From NCBI GenBank assembly GCA_947452365.1, contig CANGCO010000017.1, positions 1 through 35,176 on the forward strand: 35,176 nucleotides of DNA. The letters run 5' to 3'. The DNA is from Caulobacteraceae bacterium. GTDB lineage: Bacteria; Pseudomonadota; Alphaproteobacteria; Caulobacterales; Caulobacteraceae. The notes below the pieces were generated by a model that saw only the letters and a list, made by a program, of their open reading frames with translations, was not told where the DNA came from and ran no database searches. This document shows positions 1-8,477 of the stretch, piece by piece (the first letter of the stretch is position 1; the number at the start of each line of letters is the position of its first letter). The position numbers and the translations under genes were made by a program.

Positions 1-6
1 CCGGGA

Positions 7-363
7 CTATTCGTCCGAGGCTTGAGGCGTATTGGCTTCGCGCAGGGCCCGCAAATCGTCGCTAATGCGGAACACGGCGACATAAAACTCGCAAAGGGCG
101 CGCCACAGCAAGATCAAGGCGGATAGAACCAATATGCCGCCGACCAGAACCGGAATGGCGATCAAGACGCCGGCAATGGTTCCGTCCCGCAGCGCCAGAC
201 CGATCGCCCCGCCAACCAGGCCAAACCCCATCAAGCCGATCAGACCAAGACCGGCCCAATAGATCAGATGTACGACGGGACCGGTCAGCAGTCGGTCAAA
301 GGTCAATAGGTCCCAGGCCAGGGTCTTGATCTGATAGGCCGTGATCTTGCCTTCTATACTCAT
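7..363 (-). CDS. DUF4282 domain membrane protein
   Basis: A 118-residue protein with a soluble N-terminal stretch, two hydrophobic segments (roughly residues 30-58 and 64-90) and a C-terminal part reading FYVAVFRISDDLRALRE. This layout (an FDRLLTGP-like stretch, two helices, then an aromatic FRISDDL tail) matches the DUF4282 family of small inner-membrane proteins. The function of the family is not known. The ATG at 363 is preceded by a GGGG-type ribosome site about 5 bases upstream. It lies downstream of the SbtA-type transporter on the same strand, across about 100 bases, so co-transcription is possible but not shown. The family call is from pattern recognition only. Confidence 0.75.
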   Translation of the reverse strand: MSIEGKITAYQIKTLAWDLLTFDRLLTGPVVHLIYWAGLGLIGLMGFGLVGGAIGLALRDGTIAGVLIAIPVLVGGILVLSALILLWRALCEFYVAVFRISDDLRALREANTPQASDE

Positions 364-380
364 GATCGCCCCAAACCCTT

Positions 381-389
381 TTATCCACA
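381..389 (+). promoter_or_regulatory. Perfect DnaA-box 9-mer
   Basis: TTATCCACA, an exact match to the DnaA-box consensus, lies in the gap between the transporter and the DUF4282 gene, 18 bases upstream of the DUF4282 start. It is a single box without a cluster, so it is not an origin. It could bind DnaA as a regulatory site or be chance. Confidence 0.35.
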
Positions 390-466
390 GACCTCAATCG
401 CCTATTGGCTAGCAGGGCGCGTCGGTCTTCGCAATGTCTGGCTTGATGAAACAAGGGGTTTAAACC

Positions 467-1462
467 TCATCCGCCATACAGTGTTGATGTCATGAGCGTA
501 TAGAGCGGTATGCCGAGCAGCAGATTGAACGGAAAGCTGATGCCAAGCGCAAGAGTCAAGGATAGGGCGCTATCGGCTTGCGGCAAGGCAAGGCGCATGG
601 CTGCGGGGGCGGCAATATAGGAGGCTGACCCCGCCAGTATGGCGATCAAGGTGGCATCATTAAGCGGCAGGCCAAGCGTGTGCGCGCTCACCGCGCCAAG
701 ACTGGCACCAAGCAGGGGCAATACAATCGCCATGCCAAGCGTCATCGGCCGGATCTTGTGTGCCGAGCGCCAGAAACTGGCGACATTAATGCCAAGATCG
801 AGCAGAAACAGGCACAAGGCACCCTGGAAAAGCGGGCCGGTAAAGACGGCCAGTTTCTCACCGCCCGGCTTGCCTGTGATCATGCCAATGACAAAGCTGC
901 CGACCAGCAGCAGGCTGGCGCCGTTGAAAAACACATGGCTCCAAATGCTTTTTGAGGCGTGGCCGGTCTTAAGGTTTGCCCCGCCAGCACGGCTAGCAAG
1001 CCATAGTCCGGTCAGTATGGCCGGGGTCTCCATCACCGCCAAGACAGCAGACATATAGCCATTCGTGACCATGCCTGTGCTGGCCAGATAGGTCTGGGCC
1101 GCCGCAAAGGTTACCACGGACACAGATCCGTAATAGGCCGCGGTTGCCGCCGCATTCAGCCGGTCCAGTCCGGACCAGCATAGAAGCGCAAAGGCGGCGA
1201 GCGGCAGGGTTAGGCTAAGGCCAAGGCCAAGGCTGGCCGCCGTCATAAAGCCTGCGTCTAGGCCATGCAGCCGTGCCTCGACCCCGCCCTTAAAGCCAAT
1301 ACAGAGCATCAAAAACAGCGACAGGTTCTTGGCGGCGGTTCCGGGCAAGCCGAGGTCAGAGCGCACCAGGGCCGCGATCAGGCCAAGCGCAAAAAACAGC
1401 ACGGCGGGTTGAATCAGATTGGTCAGGCCCAGACCCAGGCCGTGGGTTAAAGCATCGAACAT
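467..1462 (-). CDS. SbtA-family sodium-dependent bicarbonate transporter-like permease
   Basis: A very hydrophobic protein with about ten membrane segments that matches the SbtA (sodium-dependent bicarbonate permease, DUF897) family. Family-like features are the first segments with FFALGLIAALVRSDLGLP, the glycine-rich LCIGFKGGVE stretch, the AAYYGSVSVVTFAAA segment and LFLLDLGINVA. The reading frame is open to 1519, but ATG 1462 is preferred: GGGGAAG lies 5 bases upstream, and the protein (331 aa) then begins just before the first helix as in homologues. In cyanobacteria SbtA imports bicarbonate; in proteobacteria the substrate is mostly untested. It is divergent from a LysR gene that probably controls it. 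Confidence 0.8.
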   Translation of the reverse strand: MFDALTHGLGLGLTNLIQPAVLFFALGLIAALVRSDLGLPGTAAKNLSLFLMLCIGFKGGVEARLHGLDAGFMTAASLGLGLSLTLPLAAFALLCWSGLDRLNAAATAAYYGSVSVVTFAAAQTYLASTGMVTNGYMSAVLAVMETPAILTGLWLASRAGGANLKTGHASKSIWSHVFFNGASLLLVGSFVIGMITGKPGGEKLAVFTGPLFQGALCLFLLDLGINVASFWRSAHKIRPMTLGMAIVLPLLGASLGAVSAHTLGLPLNDATLIAILAGSASYIAAPAAMRLALPQADSALSLTLALGISFPFNLLLGIPLYTLMTSTLYGG

Positions 1463-1553
1463 TAGTCTTCCCCTATCGGCCAAAAGCGTGGCCCAGGGCG
1501 GGCTATAGGCCAGGCCCAATGATTTACGTGTTTAATTTTAATAATAGGTATAA

Positions 1554-1571
1554 TATGATTTTCCCATCATA
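1554..1571. promoter_or_regulatory. Inverted repeat in the sbtA/lysR divergent promoter region
   Basis: TATGAT and ATCATA are separated by six bases (TTTCCC) and form a perfect 6-bp inverted repeat inside an AT-rich stretch (about 1520-1571). This stretch is the only AT-rich part between the divergent transporter and LysR genes. It ends at the LysR ribosome site AAGGG (1571-1575). Position and symmetry fit a LysR-type operator that would also cover the lysR promoter, allowing autoregulation. The spacing is one base off the classical T-N11-A form. Confidence 0.4.
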
Positions 1572-1581
1572 AGGGCGCGCC

Positions 1582-2454
1582 ATGGCAAGACTGGATAATC
1601 TGGACCTTGATCTGGTGCGCAGCTTTGTCGCCGTGACCGAGGCCAAGAGTTTTACAAGAGCCAGTGAGCGGATGGGCCGGTCGCAGTCTGCGATCAGCCT
1701 GCAATTGCGTCGGCTCGAAGACCGGGTCGGTCAGGACCTGTTATCGCGCGATCCGCGCCATGTGACCCTAACCGAGGCGGGGGCGGCCTTCTTGCCACAG
1801 GCAAGGCGGCTCTTGCGGCTCAATGACGAAATCCTGGCCGGGCTTTCGGCGGACCTGATGGAGGGCGAGGTGCGGCTTGGTGCGCCGGAAGATTTTGCCA
1901 CCAGCCATCTGCCCCAAGTTCTGGGTGGTTTTGCCCGTAGCCATCCCAAGATTGCCTTATCCGTCACCTGTGATTTGACCCTTAATCTGATGGACCGGTT
2001 GGGTGAGGGGGCGCTGGATCTTGCCCTCATCAAGCGCGAGCCGGTGGGGCCGGATCTGGGCGTTCGGGTCTGGCGCGAGCCCTTGGTCTGGGTCGGGCTG
2101 GGCGATGAGGAGGCCTCCTTGGCTCCGGGTAAGGCGATTTCGTTAATCCTTGCGCCATCGCCCTGTGTTTATCGCAAGCGCGCCATTACGGCCCTAGAAG
2201 ACGGCGGCTGGGCCTGGCGAGCGACCTATACCAGCCCCTCTGTAGCCGGGCAGTTGGCGGCCTTGCGCGCAGGCCTTGGGGTCACGGTCTTACCCAGAGA
2301 AATGGTGCCGCCAGACCTGACCATATTGGGCGCGCCCATGCCCGCCCTAGCCGATGCTGAAATCGCGCTTCTGCGGGCCAAAACAGCCGTGCCGCCCGCC
2401 GCCGAGCGCCTAGCCGAATTTATCTTATCCTCGCTCGATCGCCGAGTCGGCTAG
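1582..2454 (+). CDS. LysR-family transcriptional regulator
   Basis: A 290-residue protein of normal length for LysR regulators. The N-terminal winged helix-turn-helix is clear at residues 5-65 (DLVRSFVAVTEAKSFTRASERMGRSQSAIS, then LRRLEDRVGQDLLSR and VTLTEAG). It is followed by the periplasmic-binding-fold effector domain starting near GEVRLGAPEDFA. The ATG follows AAGGG with a 6-base gap. It is transcribed divergently from the SbtA-type transporter, the usual arrangement for a LysR regulator and its target. The effector cannot be read from the sequence. Confidence 0.93.
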   Translation: MARLDNLDLDLVRSFVAVTEAKSFTRASERMGRSQSAISLQLRRLEDRVGQDLLSRDPRHVTLTEAGAAFLPQARRLLRLNDEILAGLSADLMEGEVRLGAPEDFATSHLPQVLGGFARSHPKIALSVTCDLTLNLMDRLGEGALDLALIKREPVGPDLGVRVWREPLVWVGLGDEEASLAPGKAISLILAPSPCVYRKRAITALEDGGWAWRATYTSPSVAGQLAALRAGLGVTVLPREMVPPDLTILGAPMPALADAEIALLRAKTAVPPAAERLAEFILSSLDRRVG

Positions 2455-2553
2455 GTTAAATCCACATTCAAGGATTCCAGTTTGTCTTAAAATTCAGGAA
2501 CCGCATCGAAGCGCGGCTTCAACCCGCTCAAGCACGCCCGCCCCTCAGCCGCC

Positions 2554-2630
2554 TTCCCCGCGAAGGCGGGGATCCAGTGTGTAGATTACAGGTCGTGCGA
2601 AACAGTCTGGGTCCCCGCCTTCGCGGGGAA
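2554..2630. repeat. REP/BIME-like element: paired 24-bp arms each containing a hairpin
   Basis: Two 24-base arms (2554-2577 and 2607-2630) are reverse complements with one mismatch, separated by 29 bases. Each arm is itself a small hairpin, CCCCGC-GAAG-GCGGGG. The core CGCGAAGGCGGGG followed by ATCCAG resembles the dispersed extragenic palindromes common in alphaproteobacterial chromosomes. It sits between convergent genes, where it could also act as a bidirectional terminator. No second copy was noticed in this window. Confidence 0.75.
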
Positions 2631-2737
2631 TGCGGAAGGGGGCGTGGGGGCCGCTTGGTCCCCCCCGGTCGATTGTGAATTGAACCCGGGTAATCCTTCC
2701 ACCGGTTTTCCCACAATGGCTAATCCATACGCCGAGC

Positions 2738-2746
2738 TTATCCACA
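2738..2746 (+). promoter_or_regulatory. Perfect DnaA-box 9-mer
   Basis: TTATCCACA occurs 20 bases beyond the flhA stop codon. It is the second exact DnaA-box match in the window and, like the first, isolated. Chance is a fair explanation for a 35-kb window. Confidence 0.3.
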
Positions 2747-2765
2747 AGCCATGCCCAGTTTTTGC

Positions 2766-4865
2766 CTAGACCTGACCGGCCGACTTTAAGCGAATCCGCG
2801 GATGGATTTCATTTTGTGACATGACCACGGTCTGGCCGCGGAAGCGTTCAATGATCGCGCGGACATGCGGCCGCACGCCGGGGCTGGTCAAAAGCACAGC
2901 GGCGTCTCCGGCCACCGCGGCGGTCTCAAAAGCGGTACGCACCAGACCGATAAAGTCTTGCAGCTTGGACGGGGCGAGGGCCAGTTGCGGATCATCGGGC
3001 GGCCCAATCAGGGCATCGGCAAAGGTCTGTTCCCAGTCTGGCGACAGGGTAATGATCGGCAGATTGCCCTCTTCGTCGCGATATTGCCAGCATAGCTGCT
3101 TGGCAAGCCGCATGCGCACGTGTTCGACAATCTGGGTGATCGAGCCCTTCATGGCGCTGGCCTCGCCCATGCCTTCCAAAATGGCGGGAAGATCGCGGAT
3201 CGAGACCCGTTCGCGCAACAGGGCCTGCAAGACCCTCTGCACAGTGGTGGCGCTAACCACGCTCGGGATCAGGTCCTCGACCAGTTTTTTCTGCTCAGAC
3301 GGTAGGTCCTTCAGCAGTTTTTGCACCTCGGAATAGGATAGAAGGTCGGGCATATTGTCTTTAAGAATCTCGGTCAGATGCGTGGTCAAGACCGTTGCTG
3401 GGTCGACAATCGTATAGCCCTTAAAGGTCGCTTCCTCGCGCAATTCGTCCTCAATCCAGGTAGCGGGCAGGCCAAAGGCCGGTTCGCGCACATGCTCGCC
3501 CGGCAGATCGACCTGACCGCCTTGCGGGTCCATGACCATGAGATGGCCAAGCCTGACCTCGCCGGATCCCGCCTCCATCTCCTTGATGCGGATGGCATAG
3601 CCATTATTGCTCAGGCGCATATTGTCGAGAATGCGCACGGACGGCATAACAAACCCAAAATCGGTCGCAAGCGTTCGGCGCAGGGCCCTGATCTGGTCAG
3701 TCAGACGCCGACCCTCGATGTCATTGATCAGATTAAGCAGGCCATAGCCCAGCTCGATCTTGATATCGTCAATGGTCAGGGCCGTGGTGATGGGCTCTTC
3801 AATATCGGTTGGCGCGCTTGGGATCGCGTCCGCCGCCGCAGCGACGCGGGTCTGTTCTTGCTGTGACCGGCGCCAGGCAAGCACGCCCGCCCCGATCGAA
3901 ATCGCCGCAAACGGCAAGATCGGCATGCCCGGTACCAGGGCAATCACACCAGACGCCGCCGAGACTATGCCAAGACTGACCGGATTGGTTGCCAATTGGG
4001 TGACAAGCGCCTTGTCGGCCGCTTCTTCCACCCCGGCCTTGGACACGAGAAAGCCAGCGGCAATCGAGATCACCAAGGCCGGAATCTGGCTAACCAGCCC
4101 GTCGCCAATGGTCATAATGGTATAGGTGGCGGCCGCCTCACCAATCGGCAGGCCGTGCTGCAAGACCCCAATCAAGATGCCGCCGACAATATTGATCCCG
4201 GTAATGATCAGGCCGGCAATCGCGTCGCCTCGGACAAATTTGGACGCGCCATCCATGGCCCCGAAAAAGGTAGATTCCTGTTCCAGCTCCTTACGGCGGA
4301 TCTTGGCGGCGGCCTCGTCAATCATGCCCGCCGATAGATCAGCATCTATGGCCATCTGCTTGCCGGGCATGGCGTCGAGGGTAAAGCGGGCCGCGACCTC
4401 GGCAATGCGGCCCGAGCCCTTTGTAATCACGACAAAATTGACAATCACCAGGATGATAAACACCACCACCCCAATGACGAAATTACCCTGCATCATCAGA
4501 TTGCCAAAGGCGGCAATAATCTGACCCGCCCCGTGCACACCCTCGTGCCCGTGACCAAGAATGAGCCGGGTCGAGGCAATATTCAGCGCCAAGCGGTATA
4601 GGGTGGTCACAAGCAGAACGGTTGGAAAGGCGGTGAATTCCAGCGGCCTACGCAGCAAGATGGCCGTCATCAAGATCAAGACAGCGCTGGTAATCGATAT
4701 GGCCAGCAATAGGTCCAAGAGCAGGGCTGGGACCGGCAGGATCAAGAGGACAATAATGCCCACGACCCCAAGGGCCATGATCACATCGCCGCGCGCAACC
4801 CAGCCTCGCACCTCTTTCAGGGTCGGGCGGTTTGCCGCTAGATTGGAAAGACCAAGATCAGCCAT
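2766..4865 (-). CDS. flhA: Flagellar export gate protein FlhA
   Basis: A 699-residue protein with the full FlhA plan. A short cytoplasmic N-terminus is followed by about eight membrane helices (residues 30-330, including LILPVPALLLDLLLAISI), then the FHIPEP-type signature around YRLALNIASTRLILGHG and GDAIAGLIITGINIVGG, and a large cytoplasmic domain (residues ~360-699) that docks chaperone-substrate complexes. FlhA forms the ring under the flagellar type III export gate and couples proton flow to secretion. The ATG is preceded by GAGG. It starts 15 bases after the flbD stop, so it is the last gene of the fliF operon. In Caulobacter crescentus, as I recall, flhA is not at this position. Confidence 0.97.
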   Translation of the reverse strand: MADLGLSNLAANRPTLKEVRGWVARGDVIMALGVVGIIVLLILPVPALLLDLLLAISITSAVLILMTAILLRRPLEFTAFPTVLLVTTLYRLALNIASTRLILGHGHEGVHGAGQIIAAFGNLMMQGNFVIGVVVFIILVIVNFVVITKGSGRIAEVAARFTLDAMPGKQMAIDADLSAGMIDEAAAKIRRKELEQESTFFGAMDGASKFVRGDAIAGLIITGINIVGGILIGVLQHGLPIGEAAATYTIMTIGDGLVSQIPALVISIAAGFLVSKAGVEEAADKALVTQLATNPVSLGIVSAASGVIALVPGMPILPFAAISIGAGVLAWRRSQQEQTRVAAAADAIPSAPTDIEEPITTALTIDDIKIELGYGLLNLINDIEGRRLTDQIRALRRTLATDFGFVMPSVRILDNMRLSNNGYAIRIKEMEAGSGEVRLGHLMVMDPQGGQVDLPGEHVREPAFGLPATWIEDELREEATFKGYTIVDPATVLTTHLTEILKDNMPDLLSYSEVQKLLKDLPSEQKKLVEDLIPSVVSATTVQRVLQALLRERVSIRDLPAILEGMGEASAMKGSITQIVEHVRMRLAKQLCWQYRDEEGNLPIITLSPDWEQTFADALIGPPDDPQLALAPSKLQDFIGLVRTAFETAAVAGDAAVLLTSPGVRPHVRAIIERFRGQTVVMSQNEIHPRIRLKSAGQV

Positions 4866-4880
4866 GCGCGCCTCGGATCA

Positions 4881-6257
4881 TCAGGCGGCGCTGGCCCCGG
4901 CCCCTTGCGGGGCGGGGATGTCGAGGCCCAGATCGGCATAGTCCTTGAGCTTGTTGCGCAAGGTCCGGATCGAGATGCCCAATATATTGGCCGCATGGGT
5001 ACGGTTGCCAAAACAGTGACTAAGCGTGCCCAAGATCAGTTGTTGCTCGACCTCAGCCACGGTCTGGCCGATAAAACCACCAGCCGACGATGCTCCGGTG
5101 CGGGCCATGACCTCGGCGGCGCGGCTGGCGGCCTGAGCGGTTTGAGTGCTTGGGCGAATGCCCTCGGGCAGCCGGATCGCAAAGGCATCGATCTGGGCCC
5201 CTGCCGATAAGAGCACGGCCCTGTGCATGGCGTTTTCCAGCTCGCGGACATTTCCCGGCCAGTTATGGGCTGCCAGCTTTATGCGGGCCTCCTCGGACAG
5301 GCTGCGTTCGTCTAGATTATTCGCCAGTGCATATTTGCGGCCAAAAAACGCGGCCAGGGCGGTGACGTCATCCGGTCGCTCGCGCAGGGGCGGAATATGT
5401 AGGGTAATGACATTGAGCCTATAAAGCAGGTCTTCGCGGAAACTGCCCTCGCGCACGGCCTGGGCAAGGTCGCGGTTTGAGGTCGCAAGAATGCGGATAT
5501 TGACCTTGACCGGGCGGGTGCCACCAACCCGGTCAATCTCGCGCTCCTGAATGGCGCGCAAGAGCTTGGCCTGCAGCCGCACATCCATTTCTGAAATCTC
5601 GTCAAGCAAGAGGGTGCCACCATCGGCCTCTTCGAACTTGCCAATTCGGCGGGCGACTGCGCCGGTAAAGGCCCCTTTTTCATGACCAAACAGCTCTGAT
5701 TCCAAAAGGTTTTCTGGAATGGCGGCGCAATTGACCGAGATGAAGGGGCGGCTGGCCCGGCGCGATTTTTGGTGCAGATAGCGGGCAATCACCTCCTTGC
5801 CGACCCCGCTTTCACCGGTAATCAGGATCGAGGCCTCGGAGGGTGCAACCTGATCGGCCATGGCCAGCACAGCCTGCATGGCCGCATCCTTGGCAATCAT
5901 GGGTCGGTCGTCATCGGTCACAGCGGCCAAGACGGCGGCAATCAGCTCTGCCTCTGGCGGCAGGGGGATGAATTCCTTAGCCCCGGCCCGGATCGCATCG
6001 GCCGCGCGGCGCGGATCGGCGCCAATGCCGCAGGCCACGACCGGCACATGAATATGCTCGGCCTCATTCGCCGCGATCAGGGCGGCAATATCGAGATCAT
6101 AATCGACCATCAGCAGGTCTGCCCCCTGACCGGCGCGCAGGGCATTGGTGGCCTGGTGGCTGGTTTCCACATGGGCAACCCGCGCGCCTGTGGCCATGGA
6201 CATTTTCACCGCGGTAGATAGCTGCCCGCTCAAGCGTCCAACGACCAAAAGCCTCAT
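4881..6257 (-). CDS. flbD: Sigma54-dependent flagellar regulator FlbD
   Basis: A 458-residue NtrC-type activator. The N-terminal receiver-like domain (1-120) begins MRLLVVGRLSGQLSTAVKMS and contains NALRAGQGADLLMVDYD, very close to Caulobacter FlbD as I recall it. The AAA+ domain has Walker A GESGVGKE (148-155), the sigma54 contact loop GAFTGA (195-200), Walker B GGTLLLDEI and an arginine finger region FREDLLYRLNV. The C-terminal Fis-type helix-turn-helix ends NRTHAANILGISIRTLRNKL. In Caulobacter FlbD activates late flagellar genes and represses the fliF promoter. The ATG follows GAGGG with a 9-base gap. It lies 29 bases after fliN and 15 before flhA. Confidence 0.95.
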   Translation of the reverse strand: MRLLVVGRLSGQLSTAVKMSMATGARVAHVETSHQATNALRAGQGADLLMVDYDLDIAALIAANEAEHIHVPVVACGIGADPRRAADAIRAGAKEFIPLPPEAELIAAVLAAVTDDDRPMIAKDAAMQAVLAMADQVAPSEASILITGESGVGKEVIARYLHQKSRRASRPFISVNCAAIPENLLESELFGHEKGAFTGAVARRIGKFEEADGGTLLLDEISEMDVRLQAKLLRAIQEREIDRVGGTRPVKVNIRILATSNRDLAQAVREGSFREDLLYRLNVITLHIPPLRERPDDVTALAAFFGRKYALANNLDERSLSEEARIKLAAHNWPGNVRELENAMHRAVLLSAGAQIDAFAIRLPEGIRPSTQTAQAASRAAEVMARTGASSAGGFIGQTVAEVEQQLILGTLSHCFGNRTHAANILGISIRTLRNKLKDYADLGLDIPAPQGAGASAA

Positions 6258-6286
6258 AATAACAACCCTCTTCTCGGGTCCGGAGC

Positions 6287-6664
6287 CTAGTTCTGGCCTT
6301 CGCTATCCTTGATGATTTCAGTCATGGTGACCCCTAGCCGATCATCGACAATCACCACCTCGCCGCGGGCGACCAGGCGATTATTGACGAAGATATCGAT
6401 GGCCTCGCCTACCTTTCGGTCCAGCTCCAGCACGCTACCGGCCCCCAATTTGAGTAACTGGGCGACAGACAGGCTCGAGCGTCCGAGCACAGCGGAAATA
6501 CTGACCGGAACCTCAAACACAGTGCTCAAATCATTGGCGGTACGGTCGTTCTGATCGATCGGGGCATCAGAGGCCAGCGGCTCGCTGGTTTCAAAGTGTT
6601 CGAGCGGCATGGCGGTGGTTGGTGCCTCTGGCTCGTCCGAAAAGGTGGGGGTATCGCTTGCCAT
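6287..6664 (-). CDS. fliN: Flagellar C-ring protein FliN
   Basis: A 125-residue protein whose C-terminal 75 residues are a SpoA domain (VPVSISAVLGRSSLSVAQLL, then LELDRKVGEAIDIFVNN and RGEVVIVDDRLGVTMTEI), diagnostic of FliN. The acidic, low-complexity N-terminus (residues 1-48) is usual for alphaproteobacterial FliN. It builds the lower C ring with FliG and FliM and works in switching and export. The start is 2 bases beyond the fliH stop, with the GGAG site inside the fliH end, so the two are probably coupled. Confidence 0.95.
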   Translation of the reverse strand: MASDTPTFSDEPEAPTTAMPLEHFETSEPLASDAPIDQNDRTANDLSTVFEVPVSISAVLGRSSLSVAQLLKLGAGSVLELDRKVGEAIDIFVNNRLVARGEVVIVDDRLGVTMTEIIKDSEGQN

Positions 6665-6666
6665 GG

Positions 6667-7446
6667 TCAGGCTCCGTTTTGCGGCCGCACAGGAGTGGGA
6701 TTGGGGGTGAGGGTCTGGGCATTGGCCAGGGCCGCCCTTAAGGCAGCGCCAATCTTGTCGGCCGCCGATTGGGGATCAAATTGGGCGCGGCCATCGCCCC
6801 AGTTAAAATCAAACCCTGCCAGCGGCATGTCCGGATCGGCCGTGACCTGGATCTGACAGGGCAGGCCAAGCGCGCGGGCCTTTTGATCCAGCGCCGTTTG
6901 AAAACCTGGGGCCCAGTCAGCCCCTGCGCGCACGGTCAGGCGCGGTTGGGACTGGATCTCGGTCGCTAGGGCGCCCATGGCGGCCAAGATCGCCCCTTGC
7001 GGAAACGATCTCAGGGCTTCACCCGCAATCTGTCTTGCGCAGACCAGGGCCAGCTCCGCCGCCTGTTTCCAGTGGGCTTGGCTAATCTCGGCCAGGTCCG
7101 AAAATGCGCTCTGGCTATGCTGGATCAGGGCCTCGACCGCCTCCAGTGTGCGCTGTTCAGCGGCATGGCGCGCGTGCTCAGCCGCGACCCGCAACTGCTC
7201 TTGATGAATACGGGCCTCTTCGGCATGGCTGAGTGCATCCTGGGCCTGAACGATCAGTTCTTGCGCCCTAACCAGGGCTGTGGTCTGGCCTTTTTCGAAG
7301 CATTCCTGGCGGATCTTTTCGACATCTTGCCGCGTGAATAGGCGCTGCAGGCGCGGTGCGCTGACCGACTGATCGCTATCGGCCGAAAAATCGGCTTCGA
7401 AGATAAACTTCTTCGGCGCGTGGGTGGTCATGTTATCGCGCATCAA
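6667..7446 (-). CDS. fliH: Flagellar export ATPase regulator FliH (FlbE)
   Basis: A 259-residue protein with a conserved N-terminal start ([11 protein letters not shown]), a long Ala/Gln/Glu-rich helical middle (residues ~60-130, coiled-coil-like) and a C-terminal FliH/HrpE domain. This matches Caulobacter FlbE, the FliH homologue, which controls the export ATPase FliI. It overlaps the fliG stop by four bases (ATGA), a sign of translational coupling. ATG 7446 is used because of this overlap; Met6 is an alternative start. The position between fliG and fliN supports the call, since sequence conservation in this family is weak. Confidence 0.9.
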   Translation of the reverse strand: MMRDNMTTHAPKKFIFEADFSADSDQSVSAPRLQRLFTRQDVEKIRQECFEKGQTTALVRAQELIVQAQDALSHAEEARIHQEQLRVAAEHARHAAEQRTLEAVEALIQHSQSAFSDLAEISQAHWKQAAELALVCARQIAGEALRSFPQGAILAAMGALATEIQSQPRLTVRAGADWAPGFQTALDQKARALGLPCQIQVTADPDMPLAGFDFNWGDGRAQFDPQSAADKIGAALRAALANAQTLTPNPTPVRPQNGA

Positions 7447-8477
7447 TAGATCAACTCATCATCGCCGCCCTGGCCGGCCAGCATGATTTCGCCGCGTGAG
7501 GCCAGATCCTTGGCAATGGCCACGACCGCCATCTGGGCGGCATCAACGTCTTTCAGGCGTACCGGCCCCATATTTTGCATATCCTCGCGCATGATATTGG
7601 AGGCCCGCGTGCTCATATTGCTAAAGAACAGGTCTCTTAACCGGTCCGACGAGCCCTTCAGCGCCATGGCCAGCTGTTCGCGATCGATTGCGCGCAACAG
7701 GGTCTGAACGCCGCCGGGATCGAGTTTGCAAAGGTCCTCAAACACAAACATTAAGGCGCGAATGCGCTCGGCGCTTTCGGCGGCCCGGTCTTCGAGGGAT
7801 GTCAGGAAGCGGTTTTCGGTTTGACGGTCGAAATTGTTGAAAATATCGGCCATCAATTCGTGGCTGTCGCGCTTGGAGGTGCGTGCCAGGTTGGACATGA
7901 ATTCGCTGCGCAGGGTTTCTTCGATCTTGTCGAGGATTTCTTTTTGTAACGGCTCCATCCGCAACATGCGGGTTACACATTCGAGGGCGAAATCGTCGGG
8001 TAGGGCGGCAAGGACCCGGGCGGCATGGTCGCTGCGAATCTTGGACAGGATGACCGCCACAGTCTGGGGGTATTCATTCTTCAGATAATTGGCCAAGACG
8101 CCTTCATTCACATTGGCCAACTTGTCCCACATGGTGCGACCGGCTGGACCGCGGATCTCCTCCATTAGGGCGTCGACCTTATCGGACGGCAGGAAGCTAT
8201 TGAGCAGGCGCTGGGTCTGTTCATAAGACCCCATGATCGCGCCGGTCGCGGACATGCCGGAGACAAATTCGATCAATACATCTTCGACCACGGTTGCCGG
8301 GACGGTGCCCAGACCCGCCATGGCTAGGGAAATTTCCTTAATCTCCTCCTCGTCGAGCCGGTCCCAAAGGGTATGCTCTTCCTGACCCAGGGCCAGCATG
8401 ACCACGGCAACCTTTTCCGGGCCCTTTAGGTCGGAGGTCTGGGTTATTTTTGGCTTGGTTTCGGTGCGGCTCATCAT
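7443..8477 (-). CDS. fliG: Flagellar motor switch protein FliG
   Basis: A 344-residue protein of normal FliG length. The N-domain starts [21 protein letters not shown]. The middle domain contains [13 protein letters not shown] and [11 protein letters not shown] (the EHPQ-like motif). The C-domain holds the charged torque helix region ([32 protein letters not shown]) that contacts the stator. FliG joins the FliF MS ring to the C ring. It overlaps fliF by four bases (ATGA), fitting tight stoichiometric coupling with fliF. Confidence 0.96.
   Translation of the reverse strand: MMSRTETKPKITQTSDLKGPEKVAVVMLALGQEEHTLWDRLDEEEIKEISLAMAGLGTVPATVVEDVLIEFVSGMSATGAIMGSYEQTQRLLNSFLPSDKVDALMEEIRGPAGRTMWDKLANVNEGVLANYLKNEYPQTVAVILSKIRSDHAARVLAALPDDFALECVTRMLRMEPLQKEILDKIEETLRSEFMSNLARTSKRDSHELMADIFNNFDRQTENRFLTSLEDRAAESAERIRALMFVFEDLCKLDPGGVQTLLRAIDREQLAMALKGSSDRLRDLFFSNMSTRASNIMREDMQNMGPVRLKDVDAAQMAVVAIAKDLASRGEIMLAGQGGDDELIY

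Larger units (their letters stand above)
2455..2765. other. Gene-free gap between lysR and flhA
   Basis: This 311-base gap lies between the convergent ends of lysR and flhA. It holds a large inverted repeat (2554-2630) and a DnaA-box 9-mer (2738-2746). I see no plausible gene; the short open frames here run through the repeat. No T-run terminator was found, so the repeat may serve that role. Confidence 0.6.
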
